Shown here: piece after piece, positions 1-5,205 of the stretch
How the letters are laid out: the number at the start of each line of letters is the position of its first letter
Numbering within the stretch: the first letter of the stretch is position 1
DNA from: Ferrovibrio sp035304305
GTDB taxonomy: Bacteria; Pseudomonadota; Alphaproteobacteria; Ferrovibrionales; Ferrovibrionaceae
Length of the DNA: 5,205 bases
Assembly: GCF_035304305.1 (NCBI RefSeq)
Contig: NZ_DATGQG010000158.1
Coordinates: 1 to 5,205, forward strand
Direction of reading: 5' to 3'
Position numbers and translations under genes: made by a program
Notes under the pieces: model-generated
Seen by the model: the letters and a program-made list of their open reading frames with translations, nothing else
What the model was told of the DNA's origin: nothing
Database searches by the model: none

Positions 1-189
1 GAGCGGGACGGCCAGCTCGTGCTTGACATAAGGGATAATGGCAAGGGGCTCCACGGCGGCGCGCAAAGGGACGGCAACGGGCTTGCCAATATGCGCGCGC
101 GGGTGGAGGCGCTCTCAGGCCGGTTCGTCGTTGCCGGCGCCGGACCGGGTCTTCGTCTCGACATCGCAGTCCCACTCGAGCCGAGCTAG
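1..189 (+). CDS. Sensor histidine kinase, C-terminal fragment (HATPase_c domain, NarL/DegS-type), 5' truncated by window edge
   Basis: The open frame runs from the first base to a TAG stop and gives 62 residues. It contains the two ATP-binding signatures of a GHKL histidine kinase: a G1 box DIRDNGKGL at about residues 9-17 and a G2 box GNGLANMRARVEAL at about residues 26-39. A short beta-rich end follows (GRFVVAGAGPGLRLDIAVPL). The spacing and the GLANMRAR sequence are typical of HPK7-family kinases (NarX, DegS, UhpB, LiaS type), which have a HisKA_3 dimerisation domain and pair with LuxR-type response regulators. The sensor, phospho-accepting His and N-box lie outside the window, so the signal cannot be inferred. 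The gene converges on the trb operon and ends about 60 bp from its last gene. It may be chromosomal flank, element cargo or a transfer regulator. The domain identity is solid; its relation to conjugation is unknown. Confidence 0.88.
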   Translation, partial: ERDGQLVLDIRDNGKGLHGGAQRDGNGLANMRARVEALSGRFVVAGAGPGLRLDIAVPLEPS

Positions 190-249
190 CTGTTCGGAGA
201 CCGCTTGTATTCGGGCGGGCCATGCCAGGGGCGGACAATTCCTGCGAAT
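190..249. other. Convergent intergenic gap between kinase and trb operon; weak hairpins only
   Basis: This 60-bp gap separates two convergent genes. A 6-bp stem with one G-U pair (CCGAGC/GTTCGG, bases 181-197) spans the kinase stop codon. A 5-bp AATTC/GAATT stem with a CTGC loop lies at 237-250, against the stop of the DUF2274 gene. Neither is followed by a T-run in its reading direction, so there is no classical intrinsic terminator for either gene. No promoter, attachment site or RNA gene was recognised here. Confidence 0.5.
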
Positions 250-522
250 TCAGCTTCCGTTGTCAGGTGCCGAAGGAGACCGTACGTCTTTCGCCGCTGA
301 CGCGCCGGACTGCCGCCGTGCCTTGGCGAAGCCGCGATCGGTTGCGATGAATCGTTCCAGCATTGGCACGATGAGCTTGAGGGGATCGGCGACGGGCTGG
401 CCGGACTCGCGGGCCAGCACTTCGGCATAGGCGACGAGATCACGGTGAAGCGGCCCCGGCAGCTCCACGGTGGTTTTCACCGGCTTGTCCTCGATGATGG
501 GACCGAGTTTCAGTTTCACCAT
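250..522 (-). CDS. DUF2274 domain-containing protein, last gene of trb operon
   Basis: This is a 90-residue protein of the DUF2274 family, which is commonly found directly after trbI in Trb-type conjugative elements. It opens with the family-typical MVKLKLGP, then KPVKTTVELPGPLHRDLVAYAEVLARESGQ in two parts (residues 13-22 strand-like, 23-41 helix-like), and a second helix at about 46-62 (DPLKLIVPMLERFIATD). A basic, Ser/Ala-rich and probably disordered tail follows. The strand-helix-helix arrangement resembles ribbon-helix-helix DNA-binding proteins; that is an inference and no function is established for the family. The ATG at 522-520 is preferred because GGAGG at 533-529 sits 6 nt upstream. 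A TTG at 528 in the same frame would leave no spacing. The start lies 2 nt beyond the trbI TGA and the ribosome site is inside trbI, so translation is probably coupled. Confidence 0.85.
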   Translation of the reverse strand: MVKLKLGPIIEDKPVKTTVELPGPLHRDLVAYAEVLARESGQPVADPLKLIVPMLERFIATDRGFAKARRQSGASAAKDVRSPSAPDNGS

Positions 523-524
523 GA

Positions 525-1670
525 TCAACCTCCAGCCGGCTCGAATACAAGGTCGCGGGTGACGATTATCCTGACCGGGAAGCCGGGCCGAATGGTCAAT
601 GTTGGTGCGACCTGCATCTGGCGCTGGATGATCTGCTGGCCGGCCTGATTGATGGTGTCCTGCGCCCCGTCGCGGATGGCGCGGATCAGCCGGTCCTCGT
701 CATCGGTGGAAAGTTCGGCGCCGACGCCAAGCAAGGTCGAAAGTCCGGCCGCCTTCATCAGATCCCACCAGTGATAGTCGACGCCATCCTCGAGCCCGGC
801 ATAGCCGGAAGCGTCCGCGCCCGGTAGGCGTCCCAGCACGATGGAGCGACCGTCCGGCAGGATCAGGCGGTTCCACACAAGCAACACGCGGCGCTGGCCG
901 AAGGTCACGCCGTCATCATACTGGCCGATGATCCTCGTCCCCTGCGGAATCAGGAGCAGCAAGCCGGTCGGGCTGTCATAGACGTTCTCCGTGACCTGGG
1001 CAGTGATCTGGCCGGGAAGGTCGGAGCGGATGCCGGTGATGAGCGCGGCCGGGATCACGGACCCGGCCTGAAGGATGTAGGGCGATGCCGGCGGCGTGAC
1101 GCGATCGGGGGCAACGATCTGCCGGTCCACCGGCCCGTTGAGGAATGCCGTGTGCCGGTCCTGCGTGGCAATCTGGTCGAGCTGACCGGTCAGGTCGAGG
1201 CCGGCGAGGTTCGTGCCGGTTCCGGGCGCGGCGCTCGTGCCCGGTGCGGCCTGGAAGAAGACGCGGCTCAATCGGGCGGCCTCTTCCTCGGCCAGGCGGC
1301 GTTCCTCTTCCGGATCGACGGCAGGCGCGGTGATGGCGGGCACCGCAACCGGCTGCCCGCGTGTCTGCGCATCGAGGATGGGGCGACCGAGGTCGCCGGG
1401 CAGCGCCGGGCCCAGGACCGGGCCGGTATAGTCGGATGGTAGGCCGGACAGGCCGTCCGCCGTCGGCCGGTTCTCGGTCGAATAGAGTTCTTCCCCTCCC
1501 GGTCCCGCATCGCGGGTCTGGAGCGCGTAGATCAGCGCGCCGCCGATGCCAAGCAGCGCGACGGCGCCGACGCCGGCGAGCATCTTTCGTGACAGGCGGG
1601 TGACGTGCGGCGGTTCGGCACGCAGCCGCATGGTGGCCGCGGCGTCAGTGGTGGTGCTGGTATCTGTCAT
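525..1670 (-). CDS. trbI: P-type conjugative transfer protein TrbI (VirB10-like)
   Basis: TrbI is the VirB10 homologue that spans from the inner membrane through the periplasm to the outer-membrane core complex and is thought to gate the conjugation channel. The 381-aa product has a short cytoplasmic N-terminus with RLRAEPPHVTRLSRKM, one membrane segment at about residues 30-50, and a flexible Pro/Gly-rich periplasmic stretch at about 53-118. An acidic helical stretch EEERRLAEEEAARLSR follows at 121-136, then the VirB10 domain at about 197-378. Recognisable family motifs are AGSVIPAALITGIRSDLPGQ (202-221), VTENVYDSPTG, LLIPQGTRIIGQYD, WNRLILPDGRSIVL, HWWDLMKAAGLSTLLGVGAEL (in the outer-membrane pore-helix region) and the closing RPGFPVRIIVTRDLVFEP. 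It overlaps the trbG stop by ATGA, with GAAGGA 8 nt upstream. It is shorter than RP4 TrbI but of ordinary length for Tn4371-like elements. No defects are seen. Confidence 0.97.
   Translation of the reverse strand: MTDTSTTTDAAATMRLRAEPPHVTRLSRKMLAGVGAVALLGIGGALIYALQTRDAGPGGEELYSTENRPTADGLSGLPSDYTGPVLGPALPGDLGRPILDAQTRGQPVAVPAITAPAVDPEEERRLAEEEAARLSRVFFQAAPGTSAAPGTGTNLAGLDLTGQLDQIATQDRHTAFLNGPVDRQIVAPDRVTPPASPYILQAGSVIPAALITGIRSDLPGQITAQVTENVYDSPTGLLLLIPQGTRIIGQYDDGVTFGQRRVLLVWNRLILPDGRSIVLGRLPGADASGYAGLEDGVDYHWWDLMKAAGLSTLLGVGAELSTDDEDRLIRAIRDGAQDTINQAGQQIIQRQMQVAPTLTIRPGFPVRIIVTRDLVFEPAGG
529..533 (-). promoter_or_regulatory. Ribosome binding site of the DUF2274 gene
   Basis: GGAGG on the minus strand lies within the last codons of trbI, 6 nt before the ATG at 522. 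It is the strongest Shine-Dalgarno match among the junctions examined. It decides the start of the DUF2274 gene in favour of that ATG over the in-frame TTG at 528. Confidence 0.8.
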
Positions 1671-2689
1671 GGCGACGATCCTTCTGTGGCGCTGGCAGGA
1701 CGTGCCCCGGCCGCCTGCCTTTGCTCAATGCGCACGATCCTGACCACCTGCTGCCGGTCGCCACTGCCAAGGCGCAGCTCTGCGGCGCCGAACAGGCGGT
1801 CGACGATCAGGATATTCTGGTGGATGCGGCTGTTGACGATCTGCGGCTCGCCGTCCGCGCCAAGCACGAAGATCGGCGGCATCTCGCCCTGCACGATGCC
1901 GCGCGGGAAGACGACATAGACGCGGCGGCCGTCGTCGAAGACGGAGATGGGCCGCCAGGGCGGGCTGTCGCCCTGCAGACCGTAGCGATAATTGCGCGCC
2001 GCCTCGGCCGGGATGACGGGAGCGGCCGGAATGGTCTGGCGCTGGCCGGCAGGCGGCGCGGGATAGGCCCAGGCCACGGCGGGCATGTAGAGCGTTTCCC
2101 GCGCGCGCAGCTCGATCATGTAGATGCGGCGGTCGGTGGTGATGACGAGGTTGGTCGAGATGTTCGGGCGGGTCGGCTTCACCAGCACATGCACACGGCG
2201 AGTCGTTCCCGAACCGCTTGTCGTATCGCCGATGATCCAGCGGGCGGTGTCGCCGGCCGCGATCGGTCCCGCGCCGGTCAGGCTCTCTCCCGGCTCCAGC
2301 GCAATCGTCGTGATCTGCCCGACGGCGGCATAGACCTGATAGAGCGCGCCTTCCGACCAGGGATAGATCTGGATGGCGTTGTAATAGCCTTCACGACGCG
2401 GCTCGACGCGGGCGGCGGCGTTGGCGTTCTCGACGCGGCCTGCCGGCGTGCTCGCGGCGGTTCCGCCCCGCGCGACGGTCCAGGCCGGCGGCGTATGCAG
2501 CGGCCGCGGCCGTTCGTCGGTTGCGGTCGTCTGCACCACGGGCAGCGGGGGCACGTCGGCATCATAGCTGAACTGCGGCGTGCGGTTCGTGGCGCAGGCG
2601 CTCAGTGCGGTTGCAGAAAGCAGCAGAACCAGAAGACCGGATTTACGGAAAGCCGCAGAACCGGGTTCGAGCTTCGTCATGCGGGTCAT
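1667..2689 (-). CDS. trbG: P-type conjugative transfer protein TrbG (VirB9/CagX-like, predicted lipoprotein)
   Basis: TrbG is the VirB9 homologue, which builds the outer-membrane core complex with TrbI. The chosen ATG at 2689 gives 340 aa and overlaps the trbF stop by ATGA. The frame stays open up to an ATG at 2851, but that extension lies inside trbF, is rich in Arg/Pro and would put the signal peptide in the middle of the protein. From 2689 the N-terminus is a good lipoprotein signal: basic residues R15/K16, hydrophobic core 18-28 and lipobox L29-S30-A31-C32. A Pro-rich linker (about 45-95) follows. The VirB9 fold starts near YNAIQIYPWSEGALYQVYA (103-121) and continues through GDTARWIIGD, TTDRRIYMIELRA and WAYP. 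The C-terminal VirB9 domain contains NYRYGLQGD (233-241), VFDDGRRVYVVFP (250-262) and VNSRIHQNILIVDRLFGAAE (285-304). No separate trbH follows. The product call is firm; lipidation is predicted only. Confidence 0.95.
   Translation of the reverse strand: MTRMTKLEPGSAAFRKSGLLVLLLSATALSACATNRTPQFSYDADVPPLPVVQTTATDERPRPLHTPPAWTVARGGTAASTPAGRVENANAAARVEPRREGYYNAIQIYPWSEGALYQVYAAVGQITTIALEPGESLTGAGPIAAGDTARWIIGDTTSGSGTTRRVHVLVKPTRPNISTNLVITTDRRIYMIELRARETLYMPAVAWAYPAPPAGQRQTIPAAPVIPAEAARNYRYGLQGDSPPWRPISVFDDGRRVYVVFPRGIVQGEMPPIFVLGADGEPQIVNSRIHQNILIVDRLFGAAELRLGSGDRQQVVRIVRIEQRQAAGARPASATEGSSP
1679..1684 (-). promoter_or_regulatory. Ribosome binding site of trbI
   Basis: GAAGGA on the minus strand, within the final codons of trbG, lies 8 nt before the trbI ATG at 1670. 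It supports that start and, with the ATGA overlap, coupled translation of trbG and trbI. Confidence 0.65.
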
Positions 2690-3375
2690 TGGCTCATTTC
2701 CCGCGACCAGGAGATCGCATTGACATAGATGCCGAGGGGATTGGCGCGCAGGCGCTCTGCTGTGCGCGGCGTCTGGATCACGATGGTCAGGATCGCGGTC
2801 CAGCGCTCGGTGGTGGAAAGCTGGCCGTTCTCGTAATGGCGCTCGGTCCATGCCACGCGGAAACTATCGGGCGAGGCCCGGATGACGCTCGACACCTCTA
2901 CGGCTACAGCCAAGCGGCCGACACGGGTGAACGGGTCGTTGGCGCGGGCATAGTCGTTTAGCGCCGCCGCGCCGCGGTCCGTCGTGAACTCATAGGCGCG
3001 CAGCCAGTTCTGGCGGACGATGATGGCGTCAGCCGGGATCGCGCGGACCTGCTCGATGAAGCGGCCGAGATGGAAGGCGATCTGCGGATCGGTGGGCCGA
3101 TAGTCTGCCGTGGCCGGCGCGACCGCCTGCGCCTGGCCAAGATTGTCGACCTGTACCACCCAGGGCACGATCGTGCCGCGCGCCGATTGCCAGACAAGAG
3201 CGGCGGCGAAACCAGCCGACAGGATCAGCGAGCCGAAGGCCATGGTGCGCCAGTTTTTCGCCTGCACGCGGGCCGAGCCGATGCGCTCGTCCCAGGCTTG
3301 TGCTGCCTTCTGATAAGGCGTTTCGGGTTCGGGCGATTTGCCATAGTGCGTGGCGGGTCGTTTGAAGAGGTTCAT
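2686..3375 (-). CDS. trbF: P-type conjugative transfer protein TrbF (VirB8-like)
   Basis: TrbF is a VirB8-like bitopic inner-membrane protein with a periplasmic NTF2-like domain, thought to be an assembly platform of the transfer channel. The product is 229 aa, a usual length. The cytoplasmic N-terminus carries the family motif TPYQKAAQAWDERIGSARVQ (19-38) and QAKNWR (38-43). One membrane segment spans about 45-63, followed by TIVPWVVQVDNLGQ (68-81). The periplasmic domain includes QIAFHLGRFIEQVRAIPADA and NWLRAYEFTTDRG, and ends with the conserved ERWTAILTIVIQTP and LRANPLGIYVNAISWSREM (210-228). Its ATG overlaps the trbL TGA (ATGA). The Shine-Dalgarno is weak (GAAAGTGA-like), which fits translational coupling to trbL. 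The stop in turn overlaps the trbG start. No damage is seen. Confidence 0.96.
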   Translation of the reverse strand: MNLFKRPATHYGKSPEPETPYQKAAQAWDERIGSARVQAKNWRTMAFGSLILSAGFAAALVWQSARGTIVPWVVQVDNLGQAQAVAPATADYRPTDPQIAFHLGRFIEQVRAIPADAIIVRQNWLRAYEFTTDRGAAALNDYARANDPFTRVGRLAVAVEVSSVIRASPDSFRVAWTERHYENGQLSTTERWTAILTIVIQTPRTAERLRANPLGIYVNAISWSREMSQ

Positions 3376-4745
3376 GAGCGGTCACTTTCGGACAGATTGA
3401 CGGAGGAACCGGTGCCGTGGCCGTCGCCGGAGCGCACCGCATGGGCGGCCATGGTGGTGCCGTGATTGAGAGCCTGCCGGCGCTGCATGCGTTGCGCCCA
3501 TGCGGGCGGGCCACTGACAGGAACGGAAGATGATGCGGCCGCAGCTTCCCGCGCACCGCCGATTGTGCCCATGGATGATGTCCCGCCTCCTGCGGCAAAG
3601 CCCGCGCGGGCGCCCTCGGCGAAGCTGGACTTGACGGATGCGCCAGCGCGGGTCGCAGCGCGTTTGAGGGGTGAGACGGCTGCCGACCCAGCCGCGCGGG
3701 CAACACCGCCGAACCCAGAGGCGACACCGGCAGCGCCGGTCTGGCCGAGCGAACCGACGCTGTAAGCCGCACTCGCCGCCCCTGCCGCAGTCGCACCGCC
3801 CCGGACAGCGGCAGCGCCACCTGACAGCGCGGCGGCACCGCCCTTCGCGCCCAGCATGGCCGCGCCGCCCGCGGCAGCGCCACCGGCAAGCATCATGCCG
3901 CCGGCGACCAGACCGGTGCCCACGGCCGAACCTGCGCTGAGCTGCGGCCCGCCCGAGACAATCCCTGAGGCGATGCCGGGACCGAAGATGCCGAGGCCCA
4001 GCAGCGACAGCGCCGCCAGCACGATGGCCATAGCGTCGTCGATGGTGGGCGTCGCCCCGCCGAAACCGGCCGTGAACTGGCTGAACAAGGTGCTGCCGAT
4101 GCCGATGATGACGGCCAGCACCAGGACCTTGATGCCGGAGGACACCACATTGCCCAGCACGCGCTCGGCCATGAAGGCGGTCTTGCCGAACAGGCCGAAG
4201 GGGATGAGCACGAAACCGGCAAGCGTCGTCAGCTTGAACTCGATCAGGGTGACGAAGAGCTGCACGGCGAGAATGAAGAAGGCGAGCAGCACCAGCGCCC
4301 AGGCGAAAAGCAGGCAGGCGATCTGGATGAAGTTCTCGAAGAAGGACCAGTAGCCCATCAGGTCGGAGATGGAATCGAGCAGCGGACGGCCGGCGTCGAG
4401 CCCGGTCTGGGCCACGCGGCCGGGGCGCATGAGATCGGAGGCGGAAAAGCCGGTGCCCGAAGCCATCAGGCCGAGGCCGGCGAACGAGTCGAAAACGATC
4501 CTCGCCAGATTGTTCCAGTTGCCGATGATATAGGCGAAGACACCAACGAACAGGGTTTTCTTCACCAGCCTTGCGATGATGTCGTCATCGGCGCCCCAGG
4601 CCCAGAACAGCGCGGCCAGCGTCACGTCGATGACGATCAGGGTGGTGGCGATGAACGCCACCTCGCCGCCGAGCAGGCCGAAGCCGCTGTCGATGTAGGA
4701 GGTGAAGACCCCGAGGAAATTATCGATGACGCCCGTGCCGCCCAT
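3372..4745 (-). CDS. trbL: P-type conjugative transfer protein TrbL (VirB6-like polytopic membrane protein)
   Basis: TrbL is the VirB6-like multi-spanning inner-membrane component of the mating channel. The 457-aa product begins with the family-typical MGGTGVIDNFLGVFTSYIDS and LLGGEVAFIATTLIVIDVTL. Hydrophobic, likely membrane-spanning segments are seen at about 29-50, 63-78 (weak), 139-168, 172-192, 204-222 and 239-262. Conserved positions include WGADDDIIARLVKKTLFVG (50-68), GNWNNLARIVFDSF, IEFKLTTLAGFVLIPFGLFG (168-187) and KTAFMAERVLGNVVSSGIKV. Residues 264-400 are Gly/Ala-rich low complexity. A conserved-looking tail follows, with PPAWAQRMQRRQALNHGTTM (413-432) and HAVRSGDGHGTGSSVNLSES. 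The ATG lies 3 nt after the trbK stop and has GGGGAA 6 nt upstream. The TGA overlaps the trbF start. No frameshift is evident. Confidence 0.96.
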   Translation of the reverse strand: MGGTGVIDNFLGVFTSYIDSGFGLLGGEVAFIATTLIVIDVTLAALFWAWGADDDIIARLVKKTLFVGVFAYIIGNWNNLARIVFDSFAGLGLMASGTGFSASDLMRPGRVAQTGLDAGRPLLDSISDLMGYWSFFENFIQIACLLFAWALVLLAFFILAVQLFVTLIEFKLTTLAGFVLIPFGLFGKTAFMAERVLGNVVSSGIKVLVLAVIIGIGSTLFSQFTAGFGGATPTIDDAMAIVLAALSLLGLGIFGPGIASGIVSGGPQLSAGSAVGTGLVAGGMMLAGGAAAGGAAMLGAKGGAAALSGGAAAVRGGATAAGAASAAYSVGSLGQTGAAGVASGFGGVARAAGSAAVSPLKRAATRAGASVKSSFAEGARAGFAAGGGTSSMGTIGGAREAAAASSSVPVSGPPAWAQRMQRRQALNHGTTMAAHAVRSGDGHGTGSSVNLSESDRS

Positions 4746-4748
4746 CGG

Positions 4749-5042
4749 TCATTCCCCGGTGCCGGATTGCGGGACGGCAGGCGCTGGCGCAGGTGCGCGA
4801 CCCAGGAAACGGTCGCGGCTTTCGGCCCAGGCGGCGCGGCAATCGGCGTTGCGGGTCGCGGCCTCGCCGAGTTGCTGGCACCGGCGCAGCGTCGCCCGCA
4901 AGGGATCGGCCGGAGGCTGGAGCGCCGGTGCCGTCCTGGCCGGCGCGGGCTCGTCCTTACGGGTCATCTCGACCACGGTGACCGTGATCGCGATGGCAAC
5001 GAAGACGATCGCGCCGATCCGTGCGAGGGTCTTTCCCTCCAT
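4749..5042 (-). CDS. trbK: Putative entry exclusion protein TrbK-alt
   Basis: This small 97-aa protein lies between trbJ and trbL, where Trb operons carry trbK. Its sequence matches the 'TrbK-alt' type of Tn4371-like elements rather than the RP4 TrbK lipoprotein. It opens with MEGKTLARIG, has one membrane segment at about 10-24 (GAIVFVAIAITVTVV), then a Pro/Ala-rich linker. A conserved module at about 45-80 contains PLRATLRRCQQLGEAA and NADCRAAWAESRDRFL with two cysteines, C55 and C68, that could form a periplasmic disulfide. The N-terminal segment has no lipobox, so it should be a membrane-anchored periplasmic protein. The entry-exclusion role, which blocks redundant transfer into a cell already carrying the element, rests on position and family naming. 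A purine-rich AGGGGG stretch lies 5 nt before the ATG. The stop is 3 nt before trbL. Confidence 0.88.
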   Translation of the reverse strand: MEGKTLARIGAIVFVAIAITVTVVEMTRKDEPAPARTAPALQPPADPLRATLRRCQQLGEAATRNADCRAAWAESRDRFLGRAPAPAPAVPQSGTGE

Positions 5043-5047
5043 CGCTT

Positions 5048-5053
5048 CCCCCT
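5048..5053 (-). promoter_or_regulatory. Ribosome binding site of trbK
   Basis: AGGGGG on the minus strand lies in the 29-nt trbJ-trbK gap, 5 nt before the trbK ATG at 5042. It supports independent initiation at this start. No promoter-like element or terminator is apparent in the gap. Confidence 0.55.
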
Positions 5054-5071
5054 TTCCGGCCGCCCGCCGCC

Positions 5072-5205
5072 TCAGTTGCTGCCGTTGAACATCTGCGCGT
5101 TGCCGGGCTGGTAGCCCGAGCCCGGCGTCAGGAAGCGCTCGCGCTGAACACGGCCCTGCTCGGCGGCGGTTGCGCGCTCGGCCTCGATCAGCGCTTCAGA
5201 GCGGC
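5072..5205 (-). CDS. trbJ: P-type conjugative transfer protein TrbJ, C-terminal fragment (5' truncated by window edge)
   Basis: Only the last 43 complete codons are in the window, ending at a TGA at 5074-5072. The visible end is a charged, Ala/Glu-rich helix (SEALIEAERATAAEQGRVQ) followed by RERFLTPGSGYQPGNAQMFN and a short Gly-Ser-Asn end. The FL-x-P-G-x-GYQPGNAQMF ending is characteristic of TrbJ proteins of Tn4371-like elements. TrbJ is a VirB5-like protein with a predicted signal peptide and coiled-coil helices, needed for mating-pair formation. The gene ends 29 nt before trbK, in the same direction. Identification rests on the C-terminal motif and on gene order. Confidence 0.87.
   Translation of the reverse strand, partial: RSEALIEAERATAAEQGRVQRERFLTPGSGYQPGNAQMFNGSN

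Noticed and set aside
523..528. TTG start for the DUF2274 gene at 528
   Set aside because: It leaves no spacing from the GGAGG at 533-529. The ATG at 522 has ideal spacing and gives the family-typical MVKLKLGP start.
1721..2728. 335-codon open frame on the plus strand opposite trbG
   Set aside because: It is a GC-rich antisense shadow: it lies almost entirely over the well-supported trbG coding sequence, gives an Arg/Ala/Gly/Asp-rich product with no recognisable domain, and belongs to a strand with no other trb-region gene.
2690..2851. N-terminal extension of trbG to an upstream ATG at 2851
   Set aside because: It would overlap trbF by about 160 bp and bury the lipoprotein signal peptide. 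The ATGA overlap start at 2689 places the signal peptide at the N-terminus and matches the other junctions.
3029..3889. 286-codon minus-strand frame across the end of trbL and the start of trbF
   Set aside because: It is in another frame of two confidently identified genes, and the product is Arg/Pro/Ala-rich low complexity with no domain.
3560..3950. Repetitive GC-rich DNA inside trbL that might suggest a tandem repeat or array
   Set aside because: The repetition is irregular and follows Gly/Ala codon runs of the TrbL low-complexity region. There are no regular units or spacers as in a CRISPR or satellite.
1..5205. Search by eye for tRNA, rRNA, attachment sites, insertion sequences or an origin of transfer
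   Set aside because: No cloverleaf, transposase fragment, terminal inverted repeats or nic-like region was recognised. The window is almost fully occupied by protein-coding genes.

Overview
The window is the distal part of a P-type (Trb, RP4/Tn4371-like) mating-pair-formation operon of a conjugative type IV secretion system. All of it is on the minus strand, so it is transcribed from right to left. The sequence is uniformly GC-rich. The gene order trbJ-trbK-trbL-trbF-trbG-trbI-DUF2274 is typical of integrative conjugative elements and conjugative plasmids of Pseudomonadota, most often Alphaproteobacteria such as sphingomonads and Rhizobiales. The host lineage is an inference from gene content and composition, because no host marker gene is present.

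Layout, in order of transcription from the right edge: the C-terminal 43 codons of trbJ (pilus or inner-membrane associated protein); after 29 bp, trbK of the small 'TrbK-alt' type (putative entry exclusion, 97 aa); after 3 bp, trbL (VirB6-like polytopic protein, 457 aa); trbF (VirB8-like, 229 aa); trbG (VirB9-like, 340 aa, with a lipobox); trbI (VirB10-like, 381 aa); and a 90-aa DUF2274 protein. Each junction from trbL to trbI is a 4-bp ATGA stop/start overlap. The DUF2274 gene starts just past the trbI stop, with its Shine-Dalgarno inside the end of trbI. The proximal genes (trbB, trbC, trbD, trbE and probably traG) would be expected beyond the right edge.

The left 189 bases, on the plus strand and convergent with the operon, hold the last 62 codons of a two-component sensor histidine kinase of the NarL/DegS type. 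A short gap of about 60 bp separates it from the DUF2274 stop and holds only weak hairpins. The operon appears to end there.

Together TrbF, TrbG, TrbI and TrbL would form the envelope-spanning channel: TrbL and TrbF in the inner membrane, TrbI bridging the periplasm, and TrbG at the outer membrane. TrbJ and TrbK would act in pilus assembly and exclusion. I see no wholly new system. The least characterised element is the DUF2274 protein, whose strand-helix-helix pattern suggests a ribbon-helix-helix DNA-binding protein, possibly a regulator of the operon.
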